Origin: Clostridia bacterium
GTDB taxonomy: Bacteria > Bacillota > Clostridia > Christensenellales > Aristaeellaceae
DNA length: 52,683 nt
Direction: 5' to 3'
Assembly: GCA_017473345.1 (NCBI GenBank)
Contig: JAFULL010000056.1
Location: 1-52,683, forward strand
The translations under genes and the position numbers were made by a program. The notes beneath the pieces are model-generated. The model was given only the letters and a program-made list of their open reading frames with translations, was not told the DNA's origin and searched no databases. Numbering within the stretch: the stretch's first letter is position 1; every line of letters starts with the position of its first letter. Below, piece after piece: positions 8,301-17,018 of this stretch.

Positions 8301-8882
8301 GTGCACAAACGACCCATGCGCATCCGCTATACCGCAAGGTTCAAATGCCTTGTGTGCTATATGATCGCTTTTGTGCTGCCGCTTTTGTGGCAGGCTGCAG
8401 GGCTTGTGTTTGTGTACCCCTATAAACTGGCGTCCACCGCGCCGGACATTGCCGCCCAGCTGTCGCCGCATCTGTCCCTTCCTGTGCAGCCTGCAGCCGC
8501 TACCTTCCGTGAGGCTGCCGCCGTGCAGGAGTCGCTGTGGCTGACCTGTGCAGCGCTCTGGTTTGCAGCCTGCTGGCTGCTTGCGCTGCTTCTTCAGCTG
8601 CTGTGGCGCTGCACGCACCGTTCGCCCTTTCTGTCCTCCCGCCGCGTTCAGCGTGCGGTGGTCGATTTCCGGCTGATGATGCTGGCAGCATGGGCGCTCG
8701 CCGCTGCATTTGCCGCTGCCCTGTGGTATTTCGGCGTGCAGCATATCGTGGGACAAACCCAGTGGGACTGGCTTGTCTATTTCGGCGGATATGTGCTGAT
8801 TCCCATCGCGGTATGGATCACGTCCCGGCTGGCTGCGCCGCCTGTGATCAGCGGCAAGCACGGTTTCTTCAAACGCCTGTAA
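8301..8882 (+). CDS. Membrane protein with four predicted helices
   Basis: The 193-residue protein starts at GTG, preceded by AAGGAGG. Four hydrophobic stretches are visible: about residues 14-38 (CYMIAFVLPLLWQAAG), 78-102 (LWLTCAALWFAACWLLALLL), 127-146 and 155-173. The N-terminus is basic (MHKRPMRIRYTARFK), which suggests it faces the cytoplasm. The loop between helices 1 and 2 is about 40 residues and probably outside, where it could meet the neighbouring lipoprotein. No known family was recognised. Its position between an extracellular lipoprotein gene and two cytoplasmic cytoskeleton-like NTPase genes makes it the natural candidate for the transmembrane link. Confidence 0.65.
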   Translation: MHKRPMRIRYTARFKCLVCYMIAFVLPLLWQAAGLVFVYPYKLASTAPDIAAQLSPHLSLPVQPAAATFREAAAVQESLWLTCAALWFAACWLLALLLQLLWRCTHRSPFLSSRRVQRAVVDFRLMMLAAWALAAAFAAALWYFGVQHIVGQTQWDWLVYFGGYVLIPIAVWITSRLAAPPVISGKHGFFKRL

Positions 8883-8901
8883 ACAGAAAGGAGGTCTGCG
8901 C

Positions 8902-10503
8902 ATGAGCTGCTATGTGATCGCTGTGGGTGGTACGGGCAACAAAATTCTGGAAAGCATCGTCTACGCCGCATGCGCAGACGCCTTTTATACATACGACGAA
9001 AACGGGCAGCGCGTTCCCATCCGCAAGCTGGACATGCTGAGCGTTGACGTGGACGCCGCCTGCGGCAACACCACCCGCGCCAAGCGCGCTGCGGAATACT
9101 ACGAAGAAGTGCGGCAGACCTTTGCTGCCTCTCCCTACGACCATCGCTGCTTTCATACTGCGCTGAGCGTCGACCGCTGGAGCACCGACTTAAGCCGCCG
9201 TGCTTCCTCGGTGGAAAAGATGGCGCAGAATCATCAGGCAGATAAATTACTGGCCCGTACCCTGTTTTCGCAGACCGAGATGCAGCTGGAATACAGCGAG
9301 GGCTTCCGCGGCCATCCCGACCTTGGCGTGCTGTTTTTTGCCGATCTTCTGGGTTCGCTGGACGAAGCGCGCAGCGCGGGCCTGCCGGATGAATTCAACG
9401 CCCTCATCGACCGCATGCAGGCCGATATCGACAGTGGCGAAACGGTCAAAATCATCCTGTGCGGCAGCATTTTCGGCGGCACGGGCGCCAGCGGTATCCC
9501 GGCCATTTCAAAATATCTGCGCCGCCGTTTTGCTGCGCACAGCGATCAGTTCGTCATGGGCTCCATGCTCATGCTGCCCTATTACAAAGTGCCGCCCGCC
9601 AATGTGGACGAAACGCGCGAAATTGCCGTAGACAGCGATTTCTTTCTGGACAAGGCGCGCACCGCGCTGCAGTACTACGGCATGGAAAGCATGATCCGCG
9701 ACAGCGACGACGATCCAAACGGCCTGTTTGACGCAGTGTACCTGCTGGGGCTGCCGCCGGAGCATTTTGTGTCCACCCGCATTTATTCCACCGGTTCGCA
9801 AAGTCAGGAAAACGACGCGCATATGCTGGAATGGCTGGCTGCGCGCTGCGTGGCGCAGTTCATGCGTACGGGCTTTCGCGGCGTGCATGCACACAACATT
9901 GATTGCTACTATTATCAGTGGCACACGCCGCAGTTTTCTTGGGCCAGTTTTGACGAAGACAGCGCTCTGTATCAGGCGCGCTACGGTGCGCTTTGCAAAG
10001 CGGCTGCCGTGTTCTTTGCCGAATGCTTCCCGTCTTTACAAAAGCTGGTTTCCACCCATGACCGCCGCAGCGCGCACATCCCTTATTGCTCGGCCTATTT
10101 CCACCGTCTGCGCCGCATGAGCGCCGCCCAGCGCGCCCAGCTGGAAAGCCGGCTGGATGCGCTGTATCATTTCTTTGCCTTTTACGTCAACTGGTTGACG
10201 CAGCTGATCGGCGCCGTTCCGCCCGGGCTGCGCGGAAGCGACCGTGACGGTCTTCCCGAAAACGGTCTGTTTCTTGCGCAGCAGTTGGATACCCTGACGC
10301 GCATTCTTTCCAGCCGCACAGACGAGGACGCCGCCCGGCTGGAAAAATCCATCGAATGGCTGATCGTAAACACCGTGCCCGACAAACGCAATATGCGGCG
10401 CATCCTGCAGGGGCTTGGCGGCGGCGAGACTGCGCCCGGCCCGGACGGCGGCCTTGCTGCCTTCCTCACCGCGCTGCTTGGCGTGGTCTATGAAGATGAC
10501 TGA
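8902..10503 (+). CDS. Tubulin-like GTPase family protein
   Basis: The 533-residue protein begins MSCYVIAVGGTGNKILESI, a nucleotide-binding strand-loop-helix like that of tubulin/FtsZ proteins. It has a second glycine-rich signature, GSIFGGTGASG (188-198), matching the GGGTGSG phosphate loop of that superfamily. The loop lies later than in FtsZ (near residue 110), as in the long bacterial tubulin-like (Tubulin_2-type) proteins. The C-terminal 200 residues are mostly helical. No signal peptide or membrane segment is seen. AAAGGAGG precedes the ATG and the next gene starts 21 bases after the stop. The family call rests on the two loops and the overall strand pattern; GTP binding and polymerisation are inferences. 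Confidence 0.65.
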   Translation: MSCYVIAVGGTGNKILESIVYAACADAFYTYDENGQRVPIRKLDMLSVDVDAACGNTTRAKRAAEYYEEVRQTFAASPYDHRCFHTALSVDRWSTDLSRRASSVEKMAQNHQADKLLARTLFSQTEMQLEYSEGFRGHPDLGVLFFADLLGSLDEARSAGLPDEFNALIDRMQADIDSGETVKIILCGSIFGGTGASGIPAISKYLRRRFAAHSDQFVMGSMLMLPYYKVPPANVDETREIAVDSDFFLDKARTALQYYGMESMIRDSDDDPNGLFDAVYLLGLPPEHFVSTRIYSTGSQSQENDAHMLEWLAARCVAQFMRTGFRGVHAHNIDCYYYQWHTPQFSWASFDEDSALYQARYGALCKAAAVFFAECFPSLQKLVSTHDRRSAHIPYCSAYFHRLRRMSAAQRAQLESRLDALYHFFAFYVNWLTQLIGAVPPGLRGSDRDGLPENGLFLAQQLDTLTRILSSRTDEDAARLEKSIEWLIVNTVPDKRNMRRILQGLGGGETAPGPDGGLAAFLTALLGVVYEDD

Positions 10504-10524
10504 CCCGGAAAGGAGGTCTGCCCC

Positions 10525-13500
10525 ATGAAGAAACATGAAAAGGAAGTGCTGGACCGGCAGACTTCCTATCTGACCTTTCTGCCGCACATGGACGACGGCT
10601 TTCATACCGGCTACCAGACCGTGCCCGGCGTGGTAAGCGACCGCAACCGCCGCCCGCGCGAATGGCTGGAAAGCCTCGCGCGCAATATGCAGACGCAAAA
10701 CCGGGACGTTGGATATTCTATTCCCGATGTGCAGGCTGCCGAACAGCAGCTGCGCAGGCTGGCAAGACTGCACCCGGATGAGGCGCTTAAGCACCAGCAG
10801 ATGATCGATTACCGCGCACTGCTGGCGCTGCTTCTTCTGTGGGACACCTGGGAACAGGATGAAGCATGGCCCAAACTGGAACTGCACGACTTTTCAGAAG
10901 CTGGAACCGCTTTTTCGGACTCTGTTTTTTCCGCGCTTAATCCTGCGCGCGCTGCAGGCGGGCTGAAGATATTTACCCTGCGCAGCGCACGCCAGACGCA
11001 GGGCGATGTACGCCCGCTGGCCATGCTGTCGCAGGCAATGATCATTGCGCCTGCCGCAGAGCCGGGTGATCTGAGCGCGCTGCTGCCCGCAGGCGTTACG
11101 TGGTATGACCGCAGCAGCGGTCGTTTTGTCGACCCCTGCGGCGCCATGGATGCGCTCAGCGCTTTCCGTCTGCTGGCTCGTCTGCGCGTTTTGCAGGCGC
11201 TGCACGAAGACAAACAGTGGCAAAGCCTGATCCTCAACAGCGATCCGCAGCTGGGGGGCGTATTGGAGCGCTTTGCCGCCGACCTGATCGCCGCGCAGCA
11301 AATCACGCCGGATGAAAACAGCCTGCGTCTGCGCACGCTGGCCGCCCATACCTTTGCCCAGACCGGCGCGCTGCCGGTGGAAATGCGCACCGCTCGCAGC
11401 GACGAGCCGTCGGTGTTTGACAATCCTCTGCTGACCGCGCTGGCGCCCGGAAGGCTGCCCGCCTGTCCTGCCGATACATTCTCCTTCTGTGTGCTGGAAG
11501 GGCTTCCCTTTGCCTGCAGCCACACGGAGTGGCTGTATGCGCCCATGTGCGTGAAGGACGAACCCAGCGTGCTTGCCCGCCTGCAGAAGGAACTGGATCT
11601 TCTTCAGCGTCACGACCCGCGCTGGCGGCGCGCCGCCGCACAGATGCTGCGCGCATTGCGGCTGGATGTGAAAAACCGCACGGGTCTCAACGAGCGTCTC
11701 CCTGTGCTGTTGAGCCAGTGGGCGGATGAACTGGAGGCCATTCCTGCCGCAGCCAGCCGCGAGCTTGTATTGGACTATCCTCTGACCAACTGCCCGGTCG
11801 CGCTGCGCACCCTGCTGGGCGACATGCTTGGCATGGAGGACGAAAGCTTCATCCGGGGCGTTTTTTCCGACTCACTTCTTCTGATGCAGGGCGAATGTCC
11901 CTATGAAAGCGAAGACCACTGCCGCGTGGATGGCTCGACATGGGCGCTGGCCCCGCTGTCGCCGCGCCTGTGCCGCTGGCTGATGGACACCGCTGATCTG
12001 GAAGGGCTGTATGCGCCGCTTCTGGACGAAGTGCATTTTGAGAAAAATGGCGCGCAGATCACAGCATCTTTCCGCATCCTGCGCCGCAGCCGCGAGTTGG
12101 GCAGTGCTCCGGTGAGCGCCGTCACCTTCCGCCGCACCTATACAATCGGAGCTTCCGCTGCAACCGGCACCGCTGTTCTCAGCGATCAGCGGCCCGGTGT
12201 GACAGTGTGGCCCAACGCCCGCTTTACCCCCGGCGTATGGAAGCAGTATTTTGTTTTTGCCCAGCAGCCCGATCAGGTAAGCGTGTGGACGCTGGACAGC
12301 GACTGGGTGCAGGGCGAACTGTACCGCAGCGCGGGCACTGCCTGGCAGACGGCCTGCTCAAGCCGTTTCCCGGCCTTTGTGGCTCTCAAGCGCGGCGAAC
12401 TTTCGCTTGGCGCGCTCATCAACGACATTCCCCGCCGCCTGCTCAAGCACGAGCCTGCCGCCGCCATCGCTGTGGATTTCGGCAGCATTTCCACCACGGT
12501 CATGCTGCGTCAGGGTGAACGTGTGCAGCCCGCCGTTTTGCCGGAATGCATGCATCAGACTCTTCTCAAGGGCACGCAGCCTTCCGCGCTGGCTGAGGCA
12601 TTTCTGCCGCAGGACGTGCTGCTGCCGGGCAGCGCAGTCGAATCCACCTATTACAGCCTGATGGATATGTTCAGCGACGAAAGCGAGCGCTGGACAGGCG
12701 TTTTGCGCGACGGGCACATCTATTACCGCACAACCCTCGAAGCCCTGACCTGCAAAAGCGCAGGCGCTTTGTACTACGACCTGAAATGGAGCGACGAGCT
12801 CTATGCGCGCAGCGTCATGCGACTGTTTTTAAAGCAGGCCATGCTGCAGGGCGCGCTGGCTGCAAGGCTGTGGGGTTCCTCTTCGGCCGCGTGGCGCGTA
12901 TCCATGCCCAATGCCATGCCGCTTCACCGGCAGGAAAGCTATCTGGAACTGATGCGCGGCCTTGCGCGCGAAATTGCCGCCGAGACCGGCCTGCCGCTCA
13001 CGCCCGGCGTTCCGGCCGTGCTTTACGCCACCGAAAACCAGGCCGACGGCCTGTATTTCTTAAGCCGCAGTGAGATCAACGCCAGAAGCGGATATCTCAA
13101 CCTCGATATCGGCGGCAGCACGGTCGACGTGAGCCTGTGGCTGGGCGAAACCAAACGCGCCACCATCGAGTCCTCGCTGCTGCTGGGCTGCCGGCAGATG
13201 CTGTTTGAGTCGCTTCTGGAATGGCATGCACAGGACTTCAATGCTGACTTCAGCGACGACGCCTTGCGCAGCGCCATCACCACTCTGACCCACGCATGGC
13301 AGGCCGAAGGCAGTACGGTTCGCGGCCGCCGCAAGTGCATGCTGCTGTTGGATGACCTGCTGGCCACACAGGCTCAGACGCTGCGCAATGCCATGGAAAA
13401 CAGCCGCGCCAATGGTCATATCAGCTATTTTGAAAGCCTGCTGCTGTTCCACATCGGCTTCCTGTTCTATCTGGCAGGCGAGCTGCTGGAACGTGCCTGT

Positions 13501-14013
13501 GCCGACGAGGACACCCGCGCACTGCTGCCTGAAAAGATGGAGATCTGCATTGCCGGCAATGGCGGCCAGATGATGAAGCTTTTCAGCGCAGACCAGCACA
13601 CGCGGCTTTGCTCGCTCGCTCTTGCAAGGCTGAACCCCGAGCATCCTCTGAAGGTGCTGCTGCCCATTCAGAGCCGCCATCCCAAGCAGGAGGTTGCCCG
13701 CGGCCTGCTGTGCAGCGACAGCAGTCTGCAAAGTGCGCTGAGCGGCGTATCCCCCTTCAACGGAACGCGCGAAGGCAGCGAAAAGGAAAACCTTGTGCTC
13801 AACTTCCTCACGCTGTTTTATCACGTCTTCCCGCAGGCGGCTCAGCGCCTGATGCCCACTGCTTTTGAGGATGACGGCGCGCTTGCGCTGCGCGGCACGG
13901 CGGCCATCGAGCTGGACACCATCTTTGCCAACAGCACCGCCGCCTTCCCTGCCGATGACATGGCCATGTATGTACACTGTCTGGATGCGCTGAAACGGCT
14001 GTGGCACATTTAA
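10525..14013 (+). CDS. Giant actin/Hsp70-like ATPase family protein
   Basis: The 1162-residue protein contains an actin/Hsp70-type ATPase core near its C-terminus. Phosphate-1 loop: AIAVDFGSISTT (D651 onward). Phosphate-2 loop: LNLDIGGSTVDVSLW (861-868 core). Adenosine-type loop: IAGNGGQMM (1011-1014). The first 640 residues are not recognised and look like a mixed alpha/beta and helical region with no membrane segment. AAAGGAGG precedes the ATG. It is the last gene of the operon and directly follows the tubulin-like gene. In size and in having a late actin-like core it recalls SrfB-type proteins, but relatedness could not be tested. No obvious hairpin terminator follows before the next promoter at 14048. 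Confidence 0.7.
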   Translation: MKKHEKEVLDRQTSYLTFLPHMDDGFHTGYQTVPGVVSDRNRRPREWLESLARNMQTQNRDVGYSIPDVQAAEQQLRRLARLHPDEALKHQQMIDYRALLALLLLWDTWEQDEAWPKLELHDFSEAGTAFSDSVFSALNPARAAGGLKIFTLRSARQTQGDVRPLAMLSQAMIIAPAAEPGDLSALLPAGVTWYDRSSGRFVDPCGAMDALSAFRLLARLRVLQALHEDKQWQSLILNSDPQLGGVLERFAADLIAAQQITPDENSLRLRTLAAHTFAQTGALPVEMRTARSDEPSVFDNPLLTALAPGRLPACPADTFSFCVLEGLPFACSHTEWLYAPMCVKDEPSVLARLQKELDLLQRHDPRWRRAAAQMLRALRLDVKNRTGLNERLPVLLSQWADELEAIPAAASRELVLDYPLTNCPVALRTLLGDMLGMEDESFIRGVFSDSLLLMQGECPYESEDHCRVDGSTWALAPLSPRLCRWLMDTADLEGLYAPLLDEVHFEKNGAQITASFRILRRSRELGSAPVSAVTFRRTYTIGASAATGTAVLSDQRPGVTVWPNARFTPGVWKQYFVFAQQPDQVSVWTLDSDWVQGELYRSAGTAWQTACSSRFPAFVALKRGELSLGALINDIPRRLLKHEPAAAIAVDFGSISTTVMLRQGERVQPAVLPECMHQTLLKGTQPSALAEAFLPQDVLLPGSAVESTYYSLMDMFSDESERWTGVLRDGHIYYRTTLEALTCKSAGALYYDLKWSDELYARSVMRLFLKQAMLQGALAARLWGSSSAAWRVSMPNAMPLHRQESYLELMRGLAREIAAETGLPLTPGVPAVLYATENQADGLYFLSRSEINARSGYLNLDIGGSTVDVSLWLGETKRATIESSLLLGCRQMLFESLLEWHAQDFNADFSDDALRSAITTLTHAWQAEGSTVRGRRKCMLLLDDLLATQAQTLRNAMENSRANGHISYFESLLLFHIGFLFYLAGELLERACADEDTRALLPEKMEICIAGNGGQMMKLFSADQHTRLCSLALARLNPEHPLKVLLPIQSRHPKQEVARGLLCSDSSLQSALSGVSPFNGTREGSEKENLVLNFLTLFYHVFPQAAQRLMPTAFEDDGALALRGTAAIELDTIFANSTAAFPADDMAMYVHCLDALKRLWHI

Positions 14014-14047
14014 GGTTTCAGTCTGCTCCTTTTGGGGTAGATAAACC

Positions 14048-14077
14048 TTGACATCCCCATATGGCCCGTGCTAGAAT
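14048..14077 (+). promoter_or_regulatory. Promoter of the FMN riboswitch/ribU transcript
   Basis: A perfect TTGACA (14048-14053), an 18-base spacer and TAGAAT (14072-14077). The predicted transcription start is near 14084, about 20 bases before the first riboswitch helix. Confidence 0.8.
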
Positions 14078-14102
14078 GCACGCATAAACCCATATATGAT
14101 GG

Positions 14103-14238
14103 CTTCTTCGGGGCAGGGTGAAAATCCCTACCGGCGGTATAGTCCGCGAAGGAACGACATTTCGTTCCCCGATCCGGTGAAATTCCGGAACCGACGGTAA
14201 ACGGCTGCTTGCAGCCAAAGTCCGGATGCGAGAAGAAC
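14103..14238 (+). promoter_or_regulatory. FMN riboswitch (RFN element)
   Basis: The conserved FMN aptamer blocks are all present. P1 is formed by TTCTTC and GAGAAGAA at the two ends. Internal blocks AGGGTGAAAATCCC, TACCGGCGGT, CCGGTGAAATTCCGG, CCGACGGT and AGTCCGGATGCGAGA occur in the standard order. A variable arm (GGAACGA/TCGTTCC) lies between the first two halves. A terminator hairpin follows immediately, so FMN binding probably terminates transcription before ribU. Confidence 0.95.
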
Positions 14239-14258
14239 AGTCCGCCTTGTTAAGCGTG

Positions 14259-14299
14259 ATTGTCCCTGATGCATAAAAGCCATCAGGGACAATTTTCTT
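14259..14299 (+). terminator. Riboswitch-controlled terminator before ribU
   Basis: A 13-base perfect stem ATTGTCCCTGATG/CATCAGGGACAAT with a 9-base loop, followed by TTTTCTT. It lies between the FMN aptamer and the ribU ribosome binding site, as expected for the off-state of a transcription-terminating riboswitch. Confidence 0.88.
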
Positions 14300-14317
14300 G
14301 ATAAGGAGGCCCCCATC

Positions 14318-14920
14318 ATGACCCAGAACAAAAAGACTTTCCTCTCCACCCGTGAACTGAGCACCGTCGCCATCCTTGCTGCGATCGCTGCCGTGCTGTT
14401 CATGATCGAGATCCCCGTGGTGCTGTTCTACAAGCTGGACCTCAGCAGCCTGCCCGTGCTGCTGGGCGCATTCGCCATGGGCCCTGTGCCCGGCACCATG
14501 ATCCTGCTGGTAAAGGCCCTGCTCGGCCTCTTGCACTCCACGTCTCAGGGTGTAGGCGAACTGGCCGACTTCATCATGGGCTTTGCTATGATGCTGCCCT
14601 CCGGCATCGTCTACAAGCGACTGAAGAGCCGCAAGGGCGCGATCGTCGGCATGGTCATCGGCACGGTCGTGGCCACCATCGTGGCGGTGCTGACCAACCT
14701 GTACATCATGATCCCCTTCTACGGCGCAGCCTACGGCATGCCTGTGGAAGCCATCGTGGGCATGGGTCAGGCCATTGTGCCGGCGGTGGACTCCATCGGC
14801 AAGTTTGTGCTTTTGATCACCGCACCCTTCAACGTGCTCAAGTGGGTGGTCATCAGCGTGCTGACGGCCCTCATCTACAAGCCCCTTTCCCCCATCCTGC
14901 ACGGCAGGAAAACCCGCTGA
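14318..14920 (+). CDS. ribU: Riboflavin ECF transporter substrate-binding subunit
   Basis: The 200-residue protein has about six hydrophobic segments and the N-terminal pattern LSTVAILAAIAAVLFMIEIP, followed by LDLSSLPVLLGAFAMGPVPG, characteristic of RibU S-components. RibU binds riboflavin in the membrane and works with the shared ECF energising module (EcfA, EcfA', EcfT), which is not in this window. The assignment is strengthened by the FMN riboswitch directly upstream. ATAAGGAGG lies before the ATG. The next gene starts 15 bases after the stop, so tsaE-tsaB-rimI may share the riboswitch-controlled transcript. Confidence 0.95.
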   Translation: MTQNKKTFLSTRELSTVAILAAIAAVLFMIEIPVVLFYKLDLSSLPVLLGAFAMGPVPGTMILLVKALLGLLHSTSQGVGELADFIMGFAMMLPSGIVYKRLKSRKGAIVGMVIGTVVATIVAVLTNLYIMIPFYGAAYGMPVEAIVGMGQAIVPAVDSIGKFVLLITAPFNVLKWVVISVLTALIYKPLSPILHGRKTR

Positions 14921-14935
14921 CGGAGGCGACACACC

Positions 14936-15391
14936 TTGACTTTTGAAACACACAGCGTAGCCCAGACGCAGGCCCTTGGCGCTGCGCTTGCCCGCCAGCT
15001 GCAGCCCGACGACGTGCTGCTGATGCTGGGCGACATGGGCGCAGGCAAAAGCGAATTCACCCGCGGCCTTGCGCGCGGTCTGGGCGTGACTGGCTATGTT
15101 ACCAGCCCTACCTTCACCATTATGCAGCTGCACGACTCCGGCCGCCTGCCACTGTATCACTTTGACTGGTACCGTCTCAACGACGTGGAGGAGCTTTACG
15201 AGCTTTCCATGGACGAATACCTGCACGCCGGCGGCGTGGCGGTGGTTGAGTGGCCCAGCCGCGCCGAGGAGGCCATACCAGAAACCTATCTGGAAGTGGC
15301 GCTTGAGCCTACCGGCGACGATTCACGCCGGATCACGCTGACCCCTATGGGTGGCTTTCGTGAACTGGACTGGAAAGGACTGACCCTATGA
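14936..15391 (+). CDS. tsaE: tRNA t6A modification ATPase TsaE
   Basis: The 151-residue product has a Walker A motif GDMGAGKS (32-39), then VTSPTFTI and YHFDWYRL, all typical of TsaE. TsaE is the ATPase that drives turnover of the TsaBD complex making N6-threonylcarbamoyladenosine at position 37 of ANN-decoding tRNAs. The start codon is TTG at 14936, preceded by CGGAGG, and no in-frame ATG lies near it. The gene overlaps tsaB by four bases. Length is normal for the family. Confidence 0.95.
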   Translation: MTFETHSVAQTQALGAALARQLQPDDVLLMLGDMGAGKSEFTRGLARGLGVTGYVTSPTFTIMQLHDSGRLPLYHFDWYRLNDVEELYELSMDEYLHAGGVAVVEWPSRAEEAIPETYLEVALEPTGDDSRRITLTPMGGFRELDWKGLTL

Positions 15392-16095
15392 ACATCCTTG
15401 CGGTGGATACTTCCGGCCCCGTAGCGGGCGTAGCTGTGCTGCGTGACGGCGAAGTTGCCTACGAAGGCGCTGCCGTCAACAAGCTGACGCATTCCGTCAA
15501 CCTGATGCCCATGATTGAAGAGGCGCTGGGCCGTTCCGGCCTTGATGTGAGCGCCATCGACCTGTACGCCTGTGTCACCGGACCCGGCTCTTTTACGGGC
15601 GTGCGCATCGGCGTGAGCGCCGTCAAAGGCATGGCGCACGGCGCTGGCAAGCCCTGTGTGGGCGTGGATGCGCTGGAGGCGCTGGCCAGCGGCGTATGCA
15701 TGAACGACATGTTGCTGTGCCCCATTCAGGACGCGCGCGCTGGTCAGGTATACGGCGCTGCATTCCTGCCGGGCATGCCGCCTGTGCGCGTGCTTGACAA
15801 CATGGCCGAGAAACTGCCCGCATTCATCGAAAAGGCGCTCGAAGTTGCCGGAGACCGCAAACTCTGCTTCATTGGCGACGGCGTCAAAACCTATCGCAAG
15901 GCCATCATCGAGATTCTGGGCGAGCGTGCAGCCTTTGCGCCTGCGCACATGAGCTATCTGCGCCCTGCTGCAGCAGCGGTGCTGGCGCACGAGCATCAGG
16001 CGGATCAAGTGGATTACCTGACTCTCATGCCCGTTTATCTGCGTGCGCCGCAGGCTGAGCGTGAGCGCGCCCGCAAGCTGGGAGGCAACGCATGA
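15388..16095 (+). CDS. tsaB: tRNA t6A modification protein TsaB
   Basis: The 235-residue product begins MNILAVDTSGPVAGVAV and contains VTGPGSFTGVRIG, both hallmarks of TsaB, the non-catalytic partner of TsaD in threonylcarbamoyl transfer to tRNA. It has the ASKHA fold of the family. Its start overlaps the tsaE stop (ATGA) and its stop overlaps the rimI start, so the three genes are translationally coupled. The tsaD partner is not in this window. Confidence 0.95.
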   Translation: MNILAVDTSGPVAGVAVLRDGEVAYEGAAVNKLTHSVNLMPMIEEALGRSGLDVSAIDLYACVTGPGSFTGVRIGVSAVKGMAHGAGKPCVGVDALEALASGVCMNDMLLCPIQDARAGQVYGAAFLPGMPPVRVLDNMAEKLPAFIEKALEVAGDRKLCFIGDGVKTYRKAIIEILGERAAFAPAHMSYLRPAAAAVLAHEHQADQVDYLTLMPVYLRAPQAERERARKLGGNA

Positions 16096-16589
16096 GTGTG
16101 ATCTACCGCCGCATGACGCTGGAGGATGTGCCGCAGGTGCATCAAATCGAGCTGGACACCTTTCACACGCCATGGAGCTATCAGAGCTTTGTGGACGAAA
16201 TGACCACTAACAAATGTGCCCGCTACATCGTAGCTGAAGAGGATGGAAAGGTGCTTGGCTATGCCGGCGCGTGGCTCATTTTTGATGAAGGCCATATCAC
16301 CAACATAGCCGTCATACAGTCCGCCCGCGGACGCGGCATCGGCAAGGGCGTGACCCACGAGCTGATGCAGTACGCGGCCAACATGGGCGTGCAGTACATG
16401 ACGCTGGAAGTGCGCAAATCCAACACCGTGGCGCAGAACATGTACAAAAGCCTGGGTTTCATTGAACTGGGCGTGCGCAAGCGCTATTACGAGGATAACG
16501 GCGAAGATGCCTACCTGTATGTGTGCCAGAACATGCCTGAGGTACAGGAAGAGTTTTTTGAAGTAACTGAGGACGAAAGTGAAGCCTAA
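16092..16589 (+). CDS. rimI: Ribosomal-protein-alanine N-acetyltransferase RimI
   Basis: The 165-residue GNAT-fold protein carries the acetyl-CoA loop QSARGRGIGKG, followed by the helix NTVAQNMYKSLGF and the C-terminal GVRKRYYEDNGEDAY, very typical of RimI. RimI acetylates the N-terminal alanine of ribosomal protein S18; in many bacteria the gene is clustered with tsaE and tsaB, as here. It overlaps tsaB by four bases and ends at a strong terminator. The C-terminal tail is acidic. Confidence 0.92.
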   Translation: MSVIYRRMTLEDVPQVHQIELDTFHTPWSYQSFVDEMTTNKCARYIVAEEDGKVLGYAGAWLIFDEGHITNIAVIQSARGRGIGKGVTHELMQYAANMGVQYMTLEVRKSNTVAQNMYKSLGFIELGVRKRYYEDNGEDAYLYVCQNMPEVQEEFFEVTEDESEA

Positions 16590-16622
16590 AAAGAGAAGCT
16601 GCAAAATGCAGCTTCTCTTTTT
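16590..16622 (+). terminator. Terminator after rimI
   Basis: A 13-base stem AAAGAGAAGCTGC/GCAGCTTCTCTTT with loop AAAAT, followed by further T residues. It starts directly after the rimI stop codon. Confidence 0.9.
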
Positions 16623-16635
16623 ATATTTTCGTATC

Positions 16636-16669
16636 AAAAGCAAAAGCCGTGTGACTTTCATCACACGGC
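16636..16669 (-). terminator. Terminator after rpsT
   Basis: On the minus strand a 9-base stem GCCGTGTGA/TCACACGGC with a 6-base loop is followed by TTTTGCTTTTG. It lies about 75 bases after the rpsT stop and would end the rpsT transcript. Confidence 0.8.
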
Positions 16670-16743
16670 ATTGCTTTTTCCACTGCTTCGACCTGCCGCT
16701 GAAACATACGCAACGCGCAGGTCGGCGGCACCGCTTAAGAAAC

Positions 16744-16980
16744 TTAAGCGTTCACCATTTTAGCCAGGCGAGCCTTCTTGCGGTTCGCGGTATTCTTGTG
16801 CAGAATGCCCTTGGCAACGGCTTTATCGATAGCGGAGGTGGTGAGGCTGTACTGGGCAGCGTTGGCCTCCGTCTCAAACTTCTTGACAGCAGTCTTCACC
16901 TTGGACTTCACGATACGGTTACGGAGATTCTTCTTCTCGGTCACCTTCACGCGCTTGATGGCGGACTTGATGTTCGGCAA
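16744..16980 (-). CDS. rpsT: Ribosomal protein S20
   Basis: The 78-residue, lysine-rich product starts MPNIKSAIKRVKVTEKKNLR and contains HKNTANRKKARL near the end, both diagnostic for S20, which binds 16S rRNA in the small subunit. AGGAGGTGAAAG lies upstream of the ATG. It has its own promoter (17019-17047) and terminator, so it is transcribed alone, as is common. Confidence 0.97.
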   Translation of the reverse strand: MPNIKSAIKRVKVTEKKNLRNRIVKSKVKTAVKKFETEANAAQYSLTTSAIDKAVAKGILHKNTANRKKARLAKMVNA

Positions 16981-17018
16981 CTTCTTTCACCTCCTTAGGG
17001 TCACAAATCGCAAGGTTG

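Noticed and set aside
14018..15226. A 402-codon minus-strand open frame
   Set aside because: It crosses the FMN riboswitch, its terminator, ribU and tsaE on the opposite strand, and its composition is typical of antisense frames here.
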